Assembly: GCA_963702995.1 (NCBI GenBank)
Contig: OY969783.1
Location: forward strand, 3,348,001 to 3,412,000
DNA length: 64,000 nt
Direction of reading: 5' to 3'
DNA from: MFD04580-c1 sp963702995
GTDB lineage: Bacteria; Planctomycetota; Phycisphaerae; Tepidisphaerales; Tepidisphaeraceae
How positions within the stretch are numbered: the first letter of the stretch is position 1; each line of letters starts with the position of its first letter. Below are positions 42,958-53,900 of the stretch, in pieces. The position numbers and the translations under genes were made by a program. The notes beneath the pieces were generated by a model, which did no database searches, had not been told where the DNA came from, and saw only the letters and a program-made list of their open reading frames with translations.

Positions 42958-45900
42958 TCATGTTCCGACGCTGGTATCGAAGCCTCAGCCTTCGCGTTCG
43001 CGCGACCGGCATCACCGTTGCCGTCACCGCCCTCGCGCTACGCGCTGGTCGCGGCGACCGGGGTGGTGCAGATTCGCCGGCTGATCGCCGTCGAGCAGCG
43101 CCGCGGCGCCGAGTCCGTCGCGCTGGGCGTCGCACGCGCCTCCGAGCTGGCCCTGGCCGTCCGCGACGCCAGGGAACTGACCCGGCTGGCCAACAGCTTT
43201 CTCCGCGACGACAACGTCCTGTTCATCGCCATCTACGCCGACGGCACCGAGCCCCTCGCCACCGCCGTCCGCGACGCCGCCCCCTGGGATGCCTACCGCC
43301 GTGGGAACGTCGATCGCGAACGCTGCGTCATCGGGGAAGGGCATATCGATCGCTCGTCGCCCAGCGACGAGTTCTCCGGCGATCCGGACACGATCGGCGG
43401 CCGCCCCGACGCCGCGCCCGCCCCAGGCGCCACGGGCGACGCGAGGAAAGCGGCGCCGCTCGGCCGCGTCGTCGTGGGGATCTCCACCGCCCAGGCCATC
43501 GCCGCGCAGCGCAGCCAGACCCGGCTGACGATCATGGTCACAATCATTGCGGCGTTCGCCGGCTCCGTCCTGATCTACCTGTCTCTGGGGGCGTGGCTTC
43601 GGCGGCTCCAGGCGCTGGCGGACGCGAGCCAGGCCATCTCCCGCGGGGACTTTGGCGAGCCGGTCCAGGACACGAGCGACGACGAGATCGGCATGCTCGG
43701 CCGCTCGTTCGAGGGGATGCGCGTCGCCCTGGGGGAACGCGACCAACAACTTCGCACGTTCAACCAGACGCTTCAATCGCAGGTGAAGGAGCGGACCCAC
43801 GACCTCGAAGTCGCCCTGGCCGCCGCGGAGGAGGCCAGCCGGGCCAAGAGCCTTTTTCTGGCGAACATGTCGCACGAGCTGCGGACGCCTTTGAACGGCG
43901 TGATCGGCATGGTTGATCTTCTCCTGGGGACCTCCCCCACTCCGCAGCAGCGGCGTTACTGCGACGTGGCCCGTTCGTCCGCCGGATCGCTGCTCGAATT
44001 GATCAACGACATCCTCGATTTCTCGAAAATCGAGGCGGGCAAGCTCGAGCTGGAAGCGCGCGACTTCGACCTTCATGGGGTCGTTGAAAGCGTCGCGCAG
44101 ATGCTGGGCGAGCGGGCCGACAAGAAATCGATCGACCTCGGCTGCGGCGTCGGGCGAGCCGTCCCGCGTTTCGTCCGGGGGGATGAGACGCGCCTGCGGC
44201 AGGTCATCCTGAACCTGGCGAGCAACGCCCTGAAGTTCACGGAAAAGGGGTCGGTCATGATCGGCCTGGTGCTGGAGGCGGACGAAGGGCTCGGGCTCGT
44301 TATCAAGATCAGCGTCCGTGATACGGGGATCGGCATCCCCCGCGACCGGGTGGATCGGCTGTTCAAATCGTTCTCGCAGATCGACGCCTCCACGACCCGC
44401 CGCTTCGGCGGGACCGGGCTGGGGCTGGCGATCTCCCAGCGGATCGTCGAGATGATGGGCGGCCAGATCGGCGTTGAGAGCGTCGAGGGGCAAGGCTCGA
44501 CCTTCTGGTTCACGGCGCGCTTCGGCCGCACGGCGGCGCCGCACGCCCCACGCGAAGCGTTCGCCAACCCGCGCGGGCTCCGTGTGCTTGTCGTAGACGA
44601 CAACCGCCAGAACCTTGAGACGCTTGGCGCTCAACTCGCGAGCTGGTCGCTCCGGGCGGACCTCGCCGACAACGGGCGCCAGGCGATGGAGCTGCTTCGC
44701 GCCGCCCAGCGCGAAGGAGAGCCCTTCCGATTCGCCATTATCGACACGCACATGCCCAACGAAGACGGCGTGGCTTTGGCCCGACGAATCAAGGAGCAGC
44801 AGGAAACCCGCGATGTCCTGTTGATCGGCCTGGGGTCGATCAGCGACCCCTCCGCCCGCGTCGAGCCCGGCCGGCAGACCTTTGTCGCCTCCCTGAGCAA
44901 GCCGGCCCTGCCTTCGCAGCTCTACGACGCGATCGTTGACTCCCTGGCGGCCGACTCCGCGCCCGTCGCGCCAAGCCCGGCCGCAACGCCCACGGATGGC
45001 GCGCTTCCCAACATCGGAGGCGTGCAAATCCTTCTCGCCGAGGACAACGAGATCAATCGATTCGTCGCGTCGGAACTGCTCCAACAGGCGGGCTGCCACT
45101 GCACGATGGCCGTCAACGGCCGCGAAGCGCTCGACGCCGCTCTGGCCAAGGAGTTCGACGTGATCTTGATGGATTGCCAGATGCCTGAGATGGACGGCTT
45201 TGAGGCGACGCGTCGCATTCGTGCGGCCGAAGCGGCCGCCCCGGGCGGCCGCCGGCGCCCGATCATCGCACTCACCGCCAATGCCATCAAAGGGGATCGC
45301 GAGCTTTGCCTCGCCGCCGGCATGGACGATTACGTGACCAAGCCGATCGACCCCGAAACGCTCTTCCGCGCGATCTCCTCCGCCGCCGGCGTCAAGGCCC
45401 GGCCAAAGACCAGCACGAAGCGGACCCCCGCCGCCGGCGCTGACCGGGCCGATCTCCCGCAGGGGGCCGGTCCGGCCGCCACCGCTTCGGCCCTGACGGA
45501 TTCGGCCCTCACAGGTTCGGCCCTCACAGATTCGGCCCTCACCGCGCCGGCCCTCAACGCGCAGGCCGAAGCGCCGCCGGTCAACGTCGAGTCGCTCCAG
45601 AAGCGATGCCTGGGGAACGGTCGCATCGCCGCCAATGCACTGGGGCGATTCGACGTGATCATCACCAAGGACATCGAACTGCTCACGGCCGGGCTTCAGC
45701 GTCGCGACGCGACAGCGGTCGCGACGTCGGCCCACAAGATCAAGGGCGCGGCCGCCAACGTGTCAGCCGACCAACTAAGCCGCGTGGCGGCGGAGTTGGA
45801 GAAGCTCGCCCGCAACGACGGTCTGGGGCAGTCACAGGATTGCCTGGACCGGCTGCTCTTGGAAATGAATCGCTTCCGGACGTACGTGTCCACGGCGTTG

Positions 45901-45975
45901 GCCCGGCTCAACCGTTCGGGGACTGATGAACCGGGCGCTCAAACGAAGCCGCCCGCCCGCGTTGGCGAGGCCTGA
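42954..45975 (+). CDS. Hybrid sensor histidine kinase: TM - periplasmic sensor - TM - HAMP - HisKA - HATPase - REC - REC - HPt (one frameshift)
   Basis: Full phosphorelay in one protein of about 1,007 residues. The first membrane helix spans the frame change near 43033; a periplasmic domain of about 150 residues follows (LTRLANSFLRDDNVLFIAIY), then TMIIAAFAGS-type TM2 and HAMP (LADASQAISRGDFGEP). HisKA: MSHELRTPLNG with His about 307; ATPase: NLASNALKFTEKG, DTGIGIP, GTGLGLAIS. REC1 has Asp in IIDTHMPNEDG, REC2 Asp in LMDCQMPEMDG. The C-terminal HPt has AHKIKGAAANV (His about 926). Repeated ALTDSALTGSAL units form a linker before the HPt. It overlaps the binding-protein gene and lies 27 bases before the receptor gene. 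Confidence 0.85.
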
Positions 45976-46002
45976 CCCCCGCGCCGCACCGGAGACCGCC
46001 GC

Positions 46003-48175
46003 ATGCGAAAGATCGGCCCCATCGCCGCAGCGCTGCTCGTCGGCGTCGTCGCCACGGGCGTGGTGCCGGCGAAGGTCGCGCACGCGGCCGCCCCTTCGAC
46101 CGTTGCGCCCCCGCCAGTAACCTCGGCACGGGATGTCACGCTGGCCGACGCCGCGGCCGCCATCCCGACGACGCGCCCCACGACCACAACCGCCCCCGCC
46201 GAAACCCCCTTCGAGGCCGGTGACGGCGATGCGCCGGGCGTCGCGCGCCGGCCCCAAGGCGGGCGGCGGGGACGACTCTCCCGAACTGATGCTGTTCAAG
46301 GACATCCCGGTGGTCGTCGCGGCCGGCCGCCGTGAGCAGACCCAGCGCAAAGCGCCCGCATCGGTGAGCGTCATCACGGCGGAAGACATTGAACTTTTCG
46401 GGTATCGGTCCCTCGCCGACGCCTTGCGCGACCAACGCGGGTTTTACCTCCATACCGACGGCCTGAACTGGTTCGCCGGGGTGCGCGGCTTTCTGCGTCC
46501 CGGCGAGTGGAACTCGCGCATCACCGTCACCGTCGATGGGCGGCCGACCAATGAAGTGATCTACGGCCAGAGCCATCTCGACCAGGACTTCGTCCTGCCG
46601 ATGGAGGCGGTCAAGCAGATTGAGGTCGTCCGCGGCCCCGGCTCGGCGCTATACGGCGGCAATGCTGTCTTCGGCGTGGTCAACGTCGTCCCAAAAGAAG
46701 GCTCGGACATCAACGGCGGAGAGCTGCGGCTCCAAGGCGGCACCCAAGGGACGGGCCGCGCCTCCGTGCTGTACGGCAAGGCGCTGGACAACGGTTGGGA
46801 CCTGATCGGCGGGATGACCGGCTACACCAGCCAGGGGGACGACGAGATCATTTATGACGGCGTCCATGACGCCGCGCACAACTTCGGCCACATTCGCTCG
46901 GCCGATTACGAAGGGGCCCAATCGGCCTTCGCCCGTGCCCGCAACGGCGACCTGACCATCACGGCCGACTTCGCCAACCGGGCCAAAGACAACCGATCGG
47001 CCACCTACCTCGTCTCGTTTGAGAACCCCGGGGTGATGCACGAGCAGCGGGCCAATCTCACGCTCCGATACGATCATGAGATCGATCCCGGCGAGCGCAT
47101 TCACGCGATGGCCTATTACGGCCACTATGCGTACGACCAGTCGTACTTTTTTGATCAGACGGGAGCGACCCCCGCGTACAAGTATCGGACCGACGCGCGG
47201 GATGACTGGGTCGGCGAAGAGATCCATTACGACCGGCAGCTCAGCAAGTCACTGCACCTGCTCGTCGGCGCCGACGCGAAGGAGTCGCTCTTCACGCGCC
47301 AGACCGACCACAGCGGGCTGTCGGGGACGGTCCTCGACATCCCCGCCTCCTACAGCGCGTACGGCGTCTTTGGCGAAGCGGAGCTGAAGCTAAACGACGG
47401 GCTGGCGCTGACCGGCGGGCTGCGGCTGGACGGCGTGCAACGGATCGGGACAAACCTGAGCCCCCGCTTCGCGGCCGTGGTGACCCCCACGGCGCAAGAC
47501 ACGATCAAGGCGTTGTACGGCCGCGCTTTCCGCGCGCCCAACCTGTACGAAGAGCTTTACGCCGCCCCCGGCGCCAACGTCCCCAACCCATCGCTCCGCC
47601 CGGAGGTGGTTGACACGTACGAACTCGTCTGGGAGCGCCAGTTTCAATCCGGGTGGCGCACCTCTCTGGGCGGCTACGTCTGGAAGATGGCCGACGCGAT
47701 GGAGAACTTCCAGTTCCCCAGCGGCGCCTTGCAAACCCGCAACGGCGGCACGCTCTGGGCGCACGGCGTCGAGGCCGAGATGAACAAACACTGGGACGGC
47801 ATCGGCAATTTCCGCGCCTTTGGCACCTTCACCCGCGCCGAGCACGACGGCCAGACGCTCACGCAATCGCCCGAATGGATCGTTGGCGCCGCCCTGGCCA
47901 TCCCTCTCTACAAGCAGAAACTGATCCTCTCGATCGAGCCGCAGGTGGTCGGCCGCATGAAGTCGGACCTTAACCAGTTCACGCAGCCGAGCTACATCAC
48001 CAACGTCGTCCTGACCTCCCGCGACATCGTCAGCGGCTGGGACCTGCAGGTCGGCGCCTACAACCTCTTCTCCGCCTCCGCCCGCCTTCCCCGCGACGGC
48101 GCGTTCAACCAAGTCCAACCCACGCTGAACTACCCCGAGATGCGGTACATGCTGAGCCTGACGCACCGGTTTTGA
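46003..48175 (+). CDS. TonB-dependent outer-membrane receptor (one frameshift)
   Basis: Outer-membrane active importer. The signal peptide is MRKIGPIAAALLVGVVATG, followed by a Thr/Pro-rich spacer; one frame change lies near 46250. DIPVVVAAGRREQTQRKAP holds a TonB-box-like VVV stretch. The plug domain reads VSVITAEDIELFGYRSLADAL, VTVDGRPTNE, DFVLPMEAVKQIEVVRGPGSALYGGNAVFGVVNVV. A barrel of about 550 residues with LYGRAFRAPNLYEELYA, ending in LTHRF with the terminal aromatic residue needed by BAM, completes it. The gene follows the hybrid kinase, so expression may respond to the ligand seen by the periplasmic protein. Substrate unknown. Confidence 0.88.
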
Positions 48176-48183
48176 AGCCCAAA

Positions 48184-48332
48184 GTCCAGGCACGAAATCC
48201 GAAGTCCCAAGGAAGCGCGGACATACGGAAAGAAGAAAGAGGAAATGCCCCCTCGGCACGTCCCCTTAACTTCCAGTCTTCATTGCCTTCTTAGGCCTTC
48301 CTTCGGATTTCGTGCTTCGGATTTTCTTCTTT
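48184..48332. repeat. CTTCGGATTTCG-family inverted repeat, copy C
   Basis: Right arm (from 48298) reads CCTTCGGATTTCGTGCTTCG then GATTTTCTTCTTT, as in copies A and B. The left arm (48184-48214) is a degenerate reverse copy with CACGAAATCCGAAG. It separates the converging receptor gene and hisG. Confidence 0.8.
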
Positions 48333-48345
48333 GAAGCGCAGCGCC

Positions 48346-49239
48346 CTACGGGATCACCTTGTTCAACGGGTACGTGATGATCCCCGTCGCCCCCGCGCGG
48401 CGCAGGGCGGGGATCAGCTCGCGCTCCTGCTTTTCCTCCAGGATGACCTCGACCGCCACCCACGCCGAATCGGCCAGGCGGCTGACGGTCGGGCTCTTCT
48501 CGGCTGGAAGGAAGCCGATCACCTCGGCCAGCTTCGCCTCAGGGACGTTCATCTTCAGCCCCACCTTCGCCCGGGCCTGGATCGCACCCTGAAGAAGCAT
48601 CGCGATGTTCTCCATCTTCTCCCGCTTCCAGGGGACCTCCCACGCGGCCTTGTTGGCAATGAACCGCGGCGTGCTGGTGAGCAGCGTGTCCACGATCCGC
48701 AGGTTGTTGGCCCGCAGCGACGAGCCGGTCTCGGTCAGTTCGACGATGCCGTCCAGCAGCCGCGCCTTGATCTCCGTCGTGCCCCAGGAGAACTCGACCG
48801 TCACTTTCACGCCCTTGGCGGCGAAGTACTTGCGGGTGGTCTGGACCAGCTCGGTCGCGAGGATCTTCCCATCAAGGTCTTCGGGCCGGCGGATCGCGCT
48901 CTCCTCCGGCACCGCCAGCACCCACTTCGCCGCGGCCGCCGACCCGCGCGAGTAGACCAGCTCGCACACCTCGACGATATCGTTCTCGTTCCCGTTCTCG
49001 ACGATCCAGTCGTACCCCGTCAGCCCGCAATCGACGATCCCATCCACCACATAGCGGCTGATCTCCTGGGCCCGAAAGAGGACGGCCGACATCTTCTCAT
49101 CGTCGATCCGCGGAAAGACGCTCCGATCCTGCACGCTCACGCGATACCCCGCGCGGCCGAACAGCTCCACCGTCGAAGCCTGCAAGCTCCCGCTGGGCAA
49201 CCCCAGCCGAAGCGACGATTCGGGAAGTCGATCTGTCAT
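48346..49239 (-). CDS. hisG: ATP phosphoribosyltransferase, long form
   Basis: First enzyme of histidine synthesis: ATP plus PRPP to phosphoribosyl-ATP. LRLGLPSGSLQASTVELFGRAG is the N-terminus; EISRYVVDGIVDCGLTGYDWI and IATELVQTTRKYFAAKG carry domain I/II contacts; the PRPP-binding loop GIVELTETGSSLRANNLRIV is intact. The C-terminal regulatory ACT-like domain (GLKMNVPEAKLAEVIGFLPA to GATGIITYPLNKVIP) makes this the long, histidine-inhibited form that does not need HisZ. I start at ATG 49239. No other his genes are in the window. Confidence 0.95.
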   Translation of the reverse strand: MTDRLPESSLRLGLPSGSLQASTVELFGRAGYRVSVQDRSVFPRIDDEKMSAVLFRAQEISRYVVDGIVDCGLTGYDWIVENGNENDIVEVCELVYSRGSAAAAKWVLAVPEESAIRRPEDLDGKILATELVQTTRKYFAAKGVKVTVEFSWGTTEIKARLLDGIVELTETGSSLRANNLRIVDTLLTSTPRFIANKAAWEVPWKREKMENIAMLLQGAIQARAKVGLKMNVPEAKLAEVIGFLPAEKSPTVSRLADSAWVAVEVILEEKQERELIPALRRAGATGIITYPLNKVIP

Positions 49240-49257
49240 GGGGGAAATGTACATTGG

Positions 49258-49345
49258 GAAGGATGAAGGATGAAGGTAAAGGATGAAGAAAGCGGTCGGC
49301 CGCGCTCTGCCCTACATCCTTCTGCTTCGTCCTTCATCCTTCTCT
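49258..49345. repeat. GAAGGATGAAGGA inverted repeat
   Basis: GAAGGATGAAGGA on the left is perfectly matched by TCCTTCATCCTTC on the right. It lies between hisG and the HhH gene on the minus strand. Same motif as 11097-11166. Confidence 0.75.
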
Positions 49346-49347
49346 TC

Positions 49348-49983
49348 TCACGCCTTCGCCTTCTTTTTCGGCTTGGCTTCCTCGCCGCCGTGGGCGGCGC
49401 GGCGGAGGGTGACGAAGAGGTCGTAGCATTCTTCGGCTTTGACGGCGTGCTCGAGGAACTTCTGGACGTCGTCGAGGGTGCTGCCTTCCACAACGATGCC
49501 CTGGCCCTTGAGGTAGGCGATGATCTCGTCGTCAACCGGGACGGCATGGGCGTCGAAGCTCATGAGCATCACGTAGGCTTCGACGAAGGGGTGGATCTCG
49601 GGGAGCTCGCGGACGAACTGGCGGGCTTCCTTTTTCGGCAGGGCGCGGAGCCGCTCGAGGCTCATCGTGTGCTCGCGCTCGAAGATCATGTTCAGGGACT
49701 GGGTGATCATCGCGACCCGCTTTTCGATCGCGGGGTACTTTACGCCGAGCAGCTCGTGGATCTCCAGGTCGGTGGCGACGCGGAGCTCGTTGAGGTCCAC
49801 AAACTCCTTCTCCATCAGCCGCACGGCCTCCTCCGCGCGGGCGTCGGAGACGTCGAAGCTCATCGCGCCGCGGACCAGGGCCCGGAGCGGGTCAAGCGCG
49901 ACGCGGGGCTCGGGCTTGGATTCCTTCAGTTGCCGCTTGAGGAGCGAGCGGAGTTCTTCGGCGTGTTTGGTGGCGTTCTTCAT
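49348..49983 (-). CDS. HhH-GPD (endonuclease III-like) protein lacking the catalytic lysine
   Basis: The fold pattern follows DNA glycosylases: DPLRALVRGAMSFDVSDARAEEA resembles the first helices, IHELLGVKYPAIEKRVAMI the middle, LPEIHPFVEAYVMLMS the helix-hairpin-helix, and HAVPVDDEIIAYLKGQGI the conserved VDxHV helix. In endonuclease III the hairpin reads LPGVGRKTA; here the Gly-rich turn is lost and Lys is replaced by Phe, while the catalytic-type Asp in VPVDD is kept. The C-terminal iron-sulfur loop is absent. It is probably a non-catalytic DNA-binding relative. ATG 49983 is preferred; a TTG at 50025 overlaps the rbfA stop. The C-terminus is Lys-rich. Confidence 0.6.
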   Translation of the reverse strand: MKNATKHAEELRSLLKRQLKESKPEPRVALDPLRALVRGAMSFDVSDARAEEAVRLMEKEFVDLNELRVATDLEIHELLGVKYPAIEKRVAMITQSLNMIFEREHTMSLERLRALPKKEARQFVRELPEIHPFVEAYVMLMSFDAHAVPVDDEIIAYLKGQGIVVEGSTLDDVQKFLEHAVKAEECYDLFVTLRRAAHGGEEAKPKKKAKA

Positions 49984-50021
49984 TTCGGGCTTCTGGGAGT
50001 CAGGAGGAGCGGGCGAGCGAT

Positions 50022-50744
50022 TCAACGGTGAGCGTCCACCGCCACGGGGGCGTCAGGGCCTGCGCCGGGCGCGGGCGGTACGGCATGAACGCCTTCGCCG
50101 GCCGGCGTCTGGGCCGGGGTGGAAGGTAACGAATCGACAGTGACCGGCACGGCTGAAACGGATTCGGTCTTGACCGGTTCGCTTTCGACGGCCGCCACGG
50201 CGACGGGGTCGGTGTTCACGGCGACGGGGTCGGTGTTCACGGCGACGGGGTCGGTGTTCACGGCGACGGGGTCGATATTTGCGGGAACGGGGTCGCTCCC
50301 GGGGTCATTGGCGGCTTCCGGGGCGGCATCGGACGTATTGCCGGCCGGCTCGCCAGCGGCGGCCGCCGCCGCTTCGGCGCGCTGGCGATCGAGCTCTTCG
50401 TTTTCCTTCCGCACCTTGTCGAGCAGGTCGAGCACGGCGAGTTCCTTCTTGAGGTCCTCGTCGATATGGAACTTAATGAACGGGGCGACGCGGAGCGTCA
50501 GCATCTTGGTCAGCCTCGTGCGCATCAGGCCGGCGGAATGCTTCAGCGCGTTGAGGGCCGCGCTCTGCTGCCCGGGCGTCCCCATGATCGTGACATAGAC
50601 ATCAGCGATCGACAGGTCGGCGCTGACCTTCACGCGGGTGATGCTGGGCATGCCGGTGAGGCGCGGGTCGCTGAGCTCGCGCAGCATGATCATTGCCAGC
50701 TCTTTTTGGATCGTACTGGCGAGCATTTCGGTGCGTCGGGACAT
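50022..50744 (-). CDS. rbfA: Ribosome-binding factor A with long repetitive C-terminal tail
   Basis: RbfA binds the 30S subunit during 16S rRNA maturation. The first 120 residues are the KH-like RbfA domain: RRTEMLASTIQKELAMIML, DPRLTGMPSITRVKVSADLS and TRLTKMLTLRVAPFIKFHID. The remaining half is an added low-complexity tail with three perfect DPVAVNT repeats, encoded by a 21-base tandem repeat. Such tails are not part of the family core. It follows infB on the same strand, the conserved order nusA-infB-rbfA, and the TTG of the next gene overlaps its stop. Confidence 0.92.
   Translation of the reverse strand: MSRRTEMLASTIQKELAMIMLRELSDPRLTGMPSITRVKVSADLSIADVYVTIMGTPGQQSAALNALKHSAGLMRTRLTKMLTLRVAPFIKFHIDEDLKKELAVLDLLDKVRKENEELDRQRAEAAAAAAGEPAGNTSDAAPEAANDPGSDPVPANIDPVAVNTDPVAVNTDPVAVNTDPVAVAAVESEPVKTESVSAVPVTVDSLPSTPAQTPAGEGVHAVPPAPGAGPDAPVAVDAHR
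50208..50270 (-). repeat. Three tandem 21-base repeats inside rbfA
   Basis: Perfect copies at 50208-50228, 50229-50249 and 50250-50270, with a degenerate fourth at 50271, encode the DPVAVNT repeats of the RbfA tail. Length polymorphism is expected. Confidence 0.95.
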
Positions 50745-50920
50745 AGGCGGATCGGGATCGTTAAGGGGTGCGGGTAGGGAGAGGCGGGACGACCCCACGG
50801 ATGACACCGGGGACCACCCCATAGGCGGTGCGCCCACGGCGGCCGCCCGATCGGCGGCGCCGCGCGACGCAGTGTCGCGTGGGGCCCGCCGATCGGGGCA
50901 TGGGCGATTCATCACTCCCC

Positions 50921-53900
50921 TTACAGCGTTCGCTGGAACGTTTCGCGGATGTAGGCCTCCAGGATGTCGCCGACTTTGACGTCGTCGTACCCCGACAGCT
51001 TGATGCCGCACTCGAGGCCCGACTTCACTTCCTTCACGTCGTCCTTCAGGCGGCGGAGCGTCTCGATCGACAGGTCTTCCACCACCACGATGCCGCCACG
51101 CGACAGGCGGATCTTGCTGCCGCGCTGGATGTGCCCGTCGGTGACCATGCAGCCGCCGATATTGCCGAGCTTGGAAACCTTGAACACCTGCCGCACCTCG
51201 GCGTGCCCGTGCAGTTTCTCGCGGACTTCCGGCGTGAGCATGCCGGAGAGGGCCTTCTTCAGGTCATCAAAGATTTCGTAGATGACGCTGTAGAGCCGCA
51301 GTTCCACCTTGCGCTGCTCGGCCATCGCGCGGGCCGATTCATCCGGCACCACGTGGAAGCCGATGATGACCGCGCCCGAGGCATCGGCAAGTTCGACGTC
51401 CGACTCGGTGATCCCGCCGACGGCGGAGTGGATGACGCGAACCCGCACTTCGTCGGTGTTCTGATCGGTGACGGTCTTGGCGAGCGTTTCGACCGAACCC
51501 TGGACGTCCCCCTTGATGATCAGGTTGATCGTCTTGATCTCGCCTTCCTTGATGGTCGCCATCAAGTTGTTCAGCGAAACCTGGGTCTTGCCGGCAAGCT
51601 GCTTGTGGCGGCTGAGGAGCGCCCGTTCCTCGGCGATCGAGCGGGCACGATCAAAGTCGTCCACGACATAGAAGTTGTCGCCCGCGCCGGGGATGACGGC
51701 CAAACCGCTGACGATGACCGGCGTGCTGGGCCCGGCCTCCTCAATGTTCTGCCCCAGGTCGTTGAGAAGGCTGCGGATGCGGCCGTACCCCGGGCCGGAC
51801 AGGATGACATCGCCCACTCTGAGCGTGCCGTCCTGGACGAGCACGGTCGCCACCGGCCCAAGGCCGGCATCGACGCGTGCCTCGATGACCGCCCCGCGCG
51901 CCGGCGCGGTCGGGTCGGCCTTCAGGTCCATGATCTGGCTCTGGAGGTCCAGGATTTCGATCAGTTCCGGGATGCCCTGGCCGGTGACGGCGCTGGTCCG
52001 GATGACCTCAGTGTCGCCGCCCCATTCGACGGGGTTGAGGCCCTGGGCGGCCAACTGGCCAAGGACCATGTCCGGATTGGCATCGGGGCGATCGATCTTG
52101 TTCAGGGCGACGACGATCGGCACGCCGGCCGCCTTCGCGTGGTTGATCGATTCGACGGTCTGAGGCATGACCCCTTCGACGGCCGCCACGACCAGGACGA
52201 CGACGTCGGTCATGTTGGCGCCGCGGGCACGCATGCTGGTGAACGCCTGGTGGCCCGGCGTGTCGATGAACGTCACGCGCTTCTTCGAGCCGCCGATTTC
52301 CAGCTCGACCATCCACGCGGCCGTGTGCTGGGTGATGCCGCCGGCTTCGCCCGCGGCGACGTTGGCCTTGCGGATCTTGTCGAGCAGGCTGGTCTTGCCG
52401 TGGTCAACGTGGCCGAGGATCGTAACCACGGCCGGGCGCGGGGCCATGTTCGCCTCCACCTGCTCGCGGTTGTCAAACTCCGAGACGAGCATTTCTTCCA
52501 GCGTCGTCTCCTGGGCGATTTGCAGTTCCACGCCGTACTCGAGGGCGATTGTCTCGGCCGAGTCGCGATCCAGGCCGCTGTTGATGGTGATGTCGCGGAC
52601 GCCCTGCATAAAGAGCTTGCGGACGATGTCCGTCGCCTTGATGCCCAGGACGGCCGACAGCGACTTGACGCTGATCGGCTCTTCGATCTCGATCGGTTCG
52701 CCGCGCTCCACGCCGGTCTTGGCCAGCATGTGGGTGCCGCGGGCCTGGCTCTTGTCCAGGTGGCGGTCGAACGCGGCGCGGTGCGTGCCCGAGTTGGCCA
52801 GCCGGATGCGCCGCTCGGCCAGATCGGCTTCGGAGAAGTCCTTGAGCTTCTCTTCGGCCAGGCCACGGCGGCCATCGACGCCGCGACGGCGACCGGAGAG
52901 GCTCCCGCCCTTGCCCTTGGCGGCGGCCTTTTTCTTTGCTTCTTCGTCCTCTTCCGTCACCTTCACGCCGCGGCCGGTGGTCGGGCGAGCGGTCGTATAA
53001 GCCGGGCCGGAACTGGTGGACGGGCCGTCGCCGGGGCGGCGCGGGCCGCGCGGGGTGGCGACCACATCCGGCTTCTCCACGCGAATAACCCGCGGCCCCT
53101 GGATCTGGGCCGGCTGGAGCATCGCCCGGTTGAGCTGCGGCGCCACGGAAACCGGCTTGCGTTCGACGTTGGCGGCGCTGTTCACGCGAGAGGGGCCGAT
53201 CGAGATCGTCGGCCGCGAGACCGCGGGCTGGGCGGGGTGGGGGCCGCCGCGCGGGCCACCCGCTTGCGGGCCACCGCCGGCCGCGCGATGCGGCAGAACG
53301 TGGGCCTGGGTGCCATGGTGGGCGGCCGCGTTGCCGGCGCCGCCCGTCATGGCGGGGGCTCCCGTCGCCGCGCCGCCTCCAGGGCCCGCGTGTGCTTCAG
53401 GCGCGCCCGGAGCAGTCAGCGCCAGGTCGCCCGCACCCATCGCCCCCGCACCCATCGCCGTTGACGACATCGGGTCGCCGGCGGTGGGGGCGGCGTCAGT
53501 GGGGGTCGCCGTCGCATGGGTGACGGCGGGCGGCGTTACGAACGTAGCCGGGCTTGCCGGCGCCTCGGTCGTCGGCCCGGCGGCGGGCTCGCGAGCCGCC
53601 GGAGCGGTGGCGGACGGCGGCGCTGCGGCCGCGCTTGGCGCAGGCGCTCCCGCGTCGGCGTTCGACGCACCGTTTGACGAGGCGTCGGCGTCGTCGTCAT
53701 CCGTCCGCTTGCTGGGCGTGACGGTGGCTTTCTTTTTCGCGACCTTGACGGGCGGCGCGGTCTCAACGGCCGTGGCGACGCCGCCCCCGCTGAACCATTC
53801 GCGAACCGATTCGGCGAGACCAACGGAGATCACGCTCATGTGATTCGGCGCGGCGTCGCCCAGGCCCTCGTCGCGCAGCTTCGCGAGGATGGCTTTGGAT

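Noticed and set aside
43024..45735. 903-residue open frame on the minus strand
   Set aside because: Antisense to the hybrid histidine kinase; composition is Arg/Gly/Val-rich with no domain text.
50828..53464. 878-residue open frame on the plus strand
   Set aside because: Antisense to infB; no recognisable domain.
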